Of a stretch of DNA of 64,000 bases, positions 62,182-64,000 are shown piece after piece. The notes under the pieces are model-generated. The model did no database searches, had not been told where the DNA came from, and saw only the letters and a program-made list of their open reading frames with translations. The DNA is from Burkholderiales bacterium (lineage in GTDB: Bacteria > Pseudomonadota > Gammaproteobacteria > Burkholderiales > Burkholderiaceae_E): contig JADCHE010000032.1 of NCBI GenBank assembly GCA_020248665.1, positions 45,372-109,371 of the forward strand, read 5' to 3'. How positions within the stretch are numbered: position 1 is the stretch's first letter; every line of letters starts with the position of its first letter. The position numbers and the translations under genes were made by a program.

Positions 62182-62253
62182 CGTTCGCGTCTCCCCTCGC
62201 TGTCGGCGTCGATCATAGCCTGCTGTACCCTTGGCGCAGAGGAGGCCCGTTCC

Positions 62254-63036
62254 ATGCCGAAGTTCGCCGCGAACCTGTCGATGATGTACACCGAGGTGCC
62301 GTTCATGGAGCGCTTCGGCGCGGCCGCGAAGGACGGCTTCAGGGGCGTCGAGTTCCTGTTCCCGTACGCGTTCGAGGCGCAGGCCATCGCCGCCGAGCTG
62401 CAGCGCCACGGGCTGCAGCAGGTGCTCTTCAACACCTGGCCGGGCGACTTCGACGGCGGCGAGCGCGGGCTCGCGTCGCTGCCGGGGCGCGAGGCGGAGT
62501 TCCTGGCCGGCGTCGATCGCGCGATCGGGTACTCGAAGGTGCTCGGCTGCCCGCGGCTCCACGCGATGGCCGGGCTGATCCCGCCGGACGCGGACCGCGC
62601 CGAACGCCGCGCGCTGTACGTGCGCAACCTGCGCGAGGCCGCGAGGCGCTGTGCCGACGCCGGCCTCGCGCTGCTGATCGAGCCGATCAACACCCGCGAC
62701 ATCCCGGGCTTCTTCCTCAACACGCAGGCCGAGGCGCACGCGATCGTCGCCGAGGTCGGCGCGCCGAACCTGAAGGTGCAGATGGACCTGTACCACTGCC
62801 AGATCGTCGAGGGCGACCTCGCGATGAAGATCCGGCAGTACCTGCCGACCGGCAACGTCGGCCACTTCCAGATCGCGGGCGTGCCGCAGCGGCACGAGCC
62901 GGACGTCGGCGAGCTCAACCATCCGTACCTGTTCTCGGTGATCGACGAGCTCGGCTGGGACGGCTGGATCGGTTGCGAGTACCGGCCGCGGGCCGGCACG
63001 TCGGCCGGCCTCGGGTGGGTGAAGCCCTACCTGTGA
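62254..63036 (+). CDS. hyi: hydroxypyruvate isomerase family protein (TIM barrel)
   Basis: A 260-aa xylose-isomerase-like TIM barrel. It opens [19 protein letters not shown], has [25 protein letters not shown] Hyi motifs, the metal-ligand Glu in [16 protein letters not shown], the [15 protein letters not shown] strand, [15 protein letters not shown], and the last ligand in IGCEYRPR. Hyi converts hydroxypyruvate to tartronate semialdehyde. AGAGGAGG lies upstream of the ATG. Hydroxypyruvate could come from the serine-glyoxylate aminotransferase at 22198, though the genes are far apart. Its stop overlaps the GTG of the next gene. Confidence 0.9.
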   Translation: MPKFAANLSMMYTEVPFMERFGAAAKDGFRGVEFLFPYAFEAQAIAAELQRHGLQQVLFNTWPGDFDGGERGLASLPGREAEFLAGVDRAIGYSKVLGCPRLHAMAGLIPPDADRAERRALYVRNLREAARRCADAGLALLIEPINTRDIPGFFLNTQAEAHAIVAEVGAPNLKVQMDLYHCQIVEGDLAMKIRQYLPTGNVGHFQIAGVPQRHEPDVGELNHPYLFSVIDELGWDGWIGCEYRPRAGTSAGLGWVKPYL

Positions 63037-63845
63037 CCGCACGCGACGACCGCCCGTCGCGGATCGTCTGCCTGACCGAGGAGACGACCGAGACGCTGTA
63101 CCTGCTGGGCGAGGAGGCCCGCATCGTCGGCATCTCGGGCTACACCGTGCGGCCCGCGCGGGCGCGACGGGAGAAGCCGAGGGTCTCGGCGTTCACCTCG
63201 GCGCGCATCGAGCGCATCGTCGAACTCGAGCCCGACCTGGTGCTCGCGTTCTCCGACATGCAGGCCGACATCGCCGCCGCGCTGGTGCGCGCGGGCCTGC
63301 CGGTGCACGTGTTCAACCAGCGTTCGATCGACGGCATCCTCGCGATGGTGCGCACGGTCGGCGACCTGGTCGGCGCGGGCGGGCCCGCCGCGGCGCTCGC
63401 GGACGCGCTGCGCGCGAACGTCGACGCGACGCGCGGGCGTGCCGCTGCCCGGCGGCTCAGGCCGCGCGTCTACTTCGAGGAGTGGGACGACCCGCCGATC
63501 TGCGGGATCCGCTGGGTGTCGGAGCTGATCGACGCGGCGGGCGGCGTCGACGTGTTCGCCGACCTCGCGCGCTCGCCGGGCGCCCGCGGGCGCATCATCG
63601 AGGATCCGGACGAAGTGGTGCGCCGCGCGCCCGACATCGTGATCGGCTCGTGGTGCGGCAAGAAATTCAGGCCGGAGCACGTGCGTGCGCGGTCGGGCTG
63701 GGACGCGATCCCGGCGATCCGCGACGGCGCGCTGCACGAGATCAAGTCGCCGGACATCCTGCAGCCCGGGCCGGCGGCGCTGACCGACGGGCTCGCGGCG
63801 ATCGAGCGGATCGTCGACGACTGGGTCGCCGCGCGGACGCGCTGA
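63033..63845 (+). CDS. BtuF-like cobalamin-binding / helical-backbone metal receptor protein without signal peptide
   Basis: A 270-aa protein of the type III periplasmic-binding fold: [18 protein letters not shown], the [16 protein letters not shown] strand, and [21 protein letters not shown]. It resembles cobalamin/Fe-siderophore binding proteins, but the N-terminus starting at GTG 63033 (overlapping the hyi stop) has no export signal. Cytosolic relatives exist and their role is unclear. The Trp/Cys-containing segments [11 protein letters not shown] and [13 protein letters not shown] may form the ligand site. No BtuC or BtuD genes are near. Confidence 0.82.
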   Translation: MTARDDRPSRIVCLTEETTETLYLLGEEARIVGISGYTVRPARARREKPRVSAFTSARIERIVELEPDLVLAFSDMQADIAAALVRAGLPVHVFNQRSIDGILAMVRTVGDLVGAGGPAAALADALRANVDATRGRAAARRLRPRVYFEEWDDPPICGIRWVSELIDAAGGVDVFADLARSPGARGRIIEDPDEVVRRAPDIVIGSWCGKKFRPEHVRARSGWDAIPAIRDGALHEIKSPDILQPGPAALTDGLAAIERIVDDWVAARTR

Positions 63846-63866
63846 GCGAGGCCTGCGCGACGCGTC

Positions 63867-64000
63867 GTCAGGTGATCGCCGAGTGCACCAGGTTGCAGAC
63901 GCGGTCGAGCCGCACCGAGTGCCAGGGGTCGGGCACGCGGCTGTTGGTCACGTAGGCGAACGAGAGGCCCGAGTCCGGGTCGGCCCAGCAGTACGACGAG
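63867..64000 (-). CDS. beta-lactamase-family serine hydrolase, C-terminal 43 residues (runs off the window end)
   Basis: The complement reads to a TGA at 63867. The visible peptide SSYCWADPDSGLSFAYVTN, followed by WHSVRLDRVCNLVHSAIT, is typical of the C-terminus of class C beta-lactamase-like esterases (EstB type), where the strand after the last conserved motif is followed by a helix. The catalytic Ser-x-x-Lys lies outside the window, so activity cannot be judged. It converges on the BtuF-like gene with a 21-nt gap. Confidence 0.72.

Noticed and set aside
1..64000. tRNA, rRNA, prophage, integron or IS sequences
   Set aside because: I looked for cloverleaf-like intergenic segments, transposase or integrase motifs and terminal inverted repeats and found none that I could support.

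Overview
The window is a 64 kb piece of a GC-rich (about 70%) bacterial chromosome. The gene families point to a betaproteobacterium, most likely order Burkholderiales: Bug/TctC-type binding proteins, a DUF1631 protein, a tkt-gap-pgk-pyk-fba carbon cluster, an Fnr-linked cbb3 oxidase locus, and an extragenic repeat with the look of those common in Burkholderiales. Codon use looks uniform. I saw no phage, IS element, tRNA, rRNA or CRISPR array.

Bases 1-19106 are mainly a nitrogen-scavenging island. After a partial aminotransferase and a rhodanese comes atzF (allophanate hydrolase). Next is an unusual operon in which a peptide-type ABC transporter (dppA ... dppBCDF-like) encloses an atzG-atzE-atzH trio, followed by a GntR/FCD regulator. 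A second operon codes for a BMP/nucleoside-type ABC transporter, a formamidase, a very BiuH-like biuret hydrolase and a second isochorismatase-like hydrolase. Both operons begin with the same composite element: a sigma-54 -24/-12 promoter and, at identical spacing, a near-palindromic GntR-type operator (CTTGTATWCATG). The natural reading is uptake of condensed-urea compounds (biuret, carboxybiuret, possibly triuret) or related ureides under nitrogen limitation, with allophanate as the common end product.

Bases 19125-27422 are a second catabolic block. A minus-strand group (serine-glyoxylate aminotransferase, Bug binding protein, crotonase, CaiB-type CoA-transferase) is divergent from a GntR regulator and a 1052-aa FAD/4Fe-4S dehydrogenase. 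Its substrate is unknown. It is followed by an H-NOX/soluble hybrid histidine kinase pair (27439-29405), malic enzyme maeB, a DUF1631 protein, a secreted ribonuclease with its barstar inhibitor, a DUF937 protein with a glycine tract, and rsmE.

Bases 37077-57524 hold the central-carbon genes tkt, gap, pgk, pyk and fba, all on the plus strand. They are split by two minus-strand insertions: an HD-GYP response regulator with an Hpt protein, and a microaerobic block (hemN, fnr, a TauE-like protein, fixH, ccoG, ccoP, ccoQ, ccoO, ccoN, ccoS, ccoI). Three FNR-type boxes (44872, 52127, 54724) mark this block, one of them between ccoI and pyk.

The end (57664-64000) carries a fatty acid hydroxylase, a cytochrome P450, a proline-rich secreted protein, an acyl-CoA carboxyltransferase without a biotin-carboxylase neighbour, a hydroxypyruvate isomerase-like protein, a BtuF-like protein and a partial beta-lactamase-family gene.
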